This document shows, one piece after another, positions 27,819 through 28,010 of a stretch of 28,010 nt of DNA. Origin of the DNA: an uncultured Treponema sp. (GTDB lineage: Bacteria > Spirochaetota > Spirochaetia > Treponematales > Treponemataceae). The notes under the pieces were generated by a model. The model was given only the letters and a program-made list of their open reading frames with translations. It was not told the DNA's origin and made no database searches. The stretch covers positions 1 to 28,010 of the forward strand of contig CALDIB010000049.1 in the NCBI GenBank assembly GCA_937902125.1. Reading direction: 5' to 3'. The translations under genes and the position numbers were made by a program. Positions within the stretch are counted from its first letter, which is position 1; the number at the start of each line of letters is the position of its first letter.

Positions 27819-27883
27819 TAGTCCAAAACGCCCATGGCGGAAAGAATAAGGCTCGCGGAAACTGTCGCGGCCGTTTCAGTCCG
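27818..27883 (-). pseudogene. rsmE: C-terminal remnant of rsmE (16S rRNA m3U1498 methyltransferase)
   Basis: RsmE methylates N3 of U1498 in 16S rRNA. The last 21 codons read RTETAATVSASLILSAMGVLD then TAG. RTETA is the very conserved motif near the C terminus of this SPOUT-fold family, normally preceded by L-G-x-R-x-L. Here the preceding text is VRFAVAM, with TAG and TGA stops just before it in the same frame, and the sequence beyond 27879 is a hairpin cluster. The body of the gene would lie right of the window. It may be a true disruption, a change of the C terminus, or an assembly artefact. Identification rests on a short motif. Confidence 0.55.
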
Positions 27884-27987
27884 CATTGCAACAGCAAAGC
27901 GGACCTACATTCAGCGCGCAAGCCAAAACAAGCCGACGGGCGCTGAATGATTTAGGGGAGCCTCTAAAAACTTCAGTTTTTAGAGGC
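27879..27987. repeat. Cluster of three hairpins at the right edge
   Basis: Three inverted repeats lie in 109 bp: GTCCGC/GCGGAC (27879-27884 and 27899-27904) with an inner TTGC/GCAA stem; CATTCAGCGC with GCGCTGAATG (27908-27917, 27940-27949); and a perfect 13-bp stem with a 2-nt loop (27960-27987, arm GCCTCTAAAAACT). None has a T run on either side, so they are not ordinary terminators. They look like a dispersed palindromic element. Only one copy is visible, so repetition in the genome is inferred. Confidence 0.6.
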
Positions 27988-28010
27988 AACTTTGAAAATG
28001 CGATGTTGTA

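Overview
The window looks like the chromosome of a Treponema-like spirochaete. This is inferred from style: three giant secreted proteins built of bacterial Ig-like modules, lipoprotein signal peptides with a loose lipobox, and a C-terminal outer-membrane-type barrel. No rRNA or other marker gene is present to prove it. Coding density is high, and the only gaps are a 210-bp divergent intergenic region, two short operon junctions, an 83-bp terminator gap and a hairpin-rich right edge.

Layout. (1) 26-769, minus: a Sir2-family NAD-dependent protein deacetylase. (2) 770-979: a divergent regulatory region. It has a near-consensus promoter for the rightward operon, an extended -10 promoter and a leaderless-type promoter for the sirtuin, and a perfect 12-bp inverted repeat that coincides with the -10-to-start segments of the two facing-away promoters. 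(3) 980-26329, plus: one operon of three giant genes separated by 16 and 14 bp, each with its own Shine-Dalgarno. Gene A (1717 aa) has a signal peptide, about thirteen Ig-like modules and a predicted eight-strand barrel at the C terminus. Genes B (3394 aa) and C (3326 aa) are full-length colinear paralogous lipoproteins: an Ig-module stalk, a conserved helical insertion, an EF-hand-like calcium loop, an IPT/TIG-like region and a C-terminal beta-propeller-like domain. A nested hairpin with a T8 tract ends the operon at 26353-26404. (4) 26413-27770, minus, convergent: a membrane-anchored GGDEF diguanylate cyclase split into two frames at a T7 tract inside its second membrane helix. (5) 27818 to the right edge, minus: the last 21 codons of rsmE with its terminator, cut off from the rest of the gene by a cluster of three hairpins with stops in the rsmE frame.

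The most interesting unit is the three-gene operon. A plausible but unproven reading is a cell-envelope or surface apparatus: a barrel-anchored Ig protein made together with two very long lipid-anchored fibres that display related but locally variable C-terminal heads. The sirtuin and the cyclase show no clear functional link to it, although the sirtuin shares the divergent control region.
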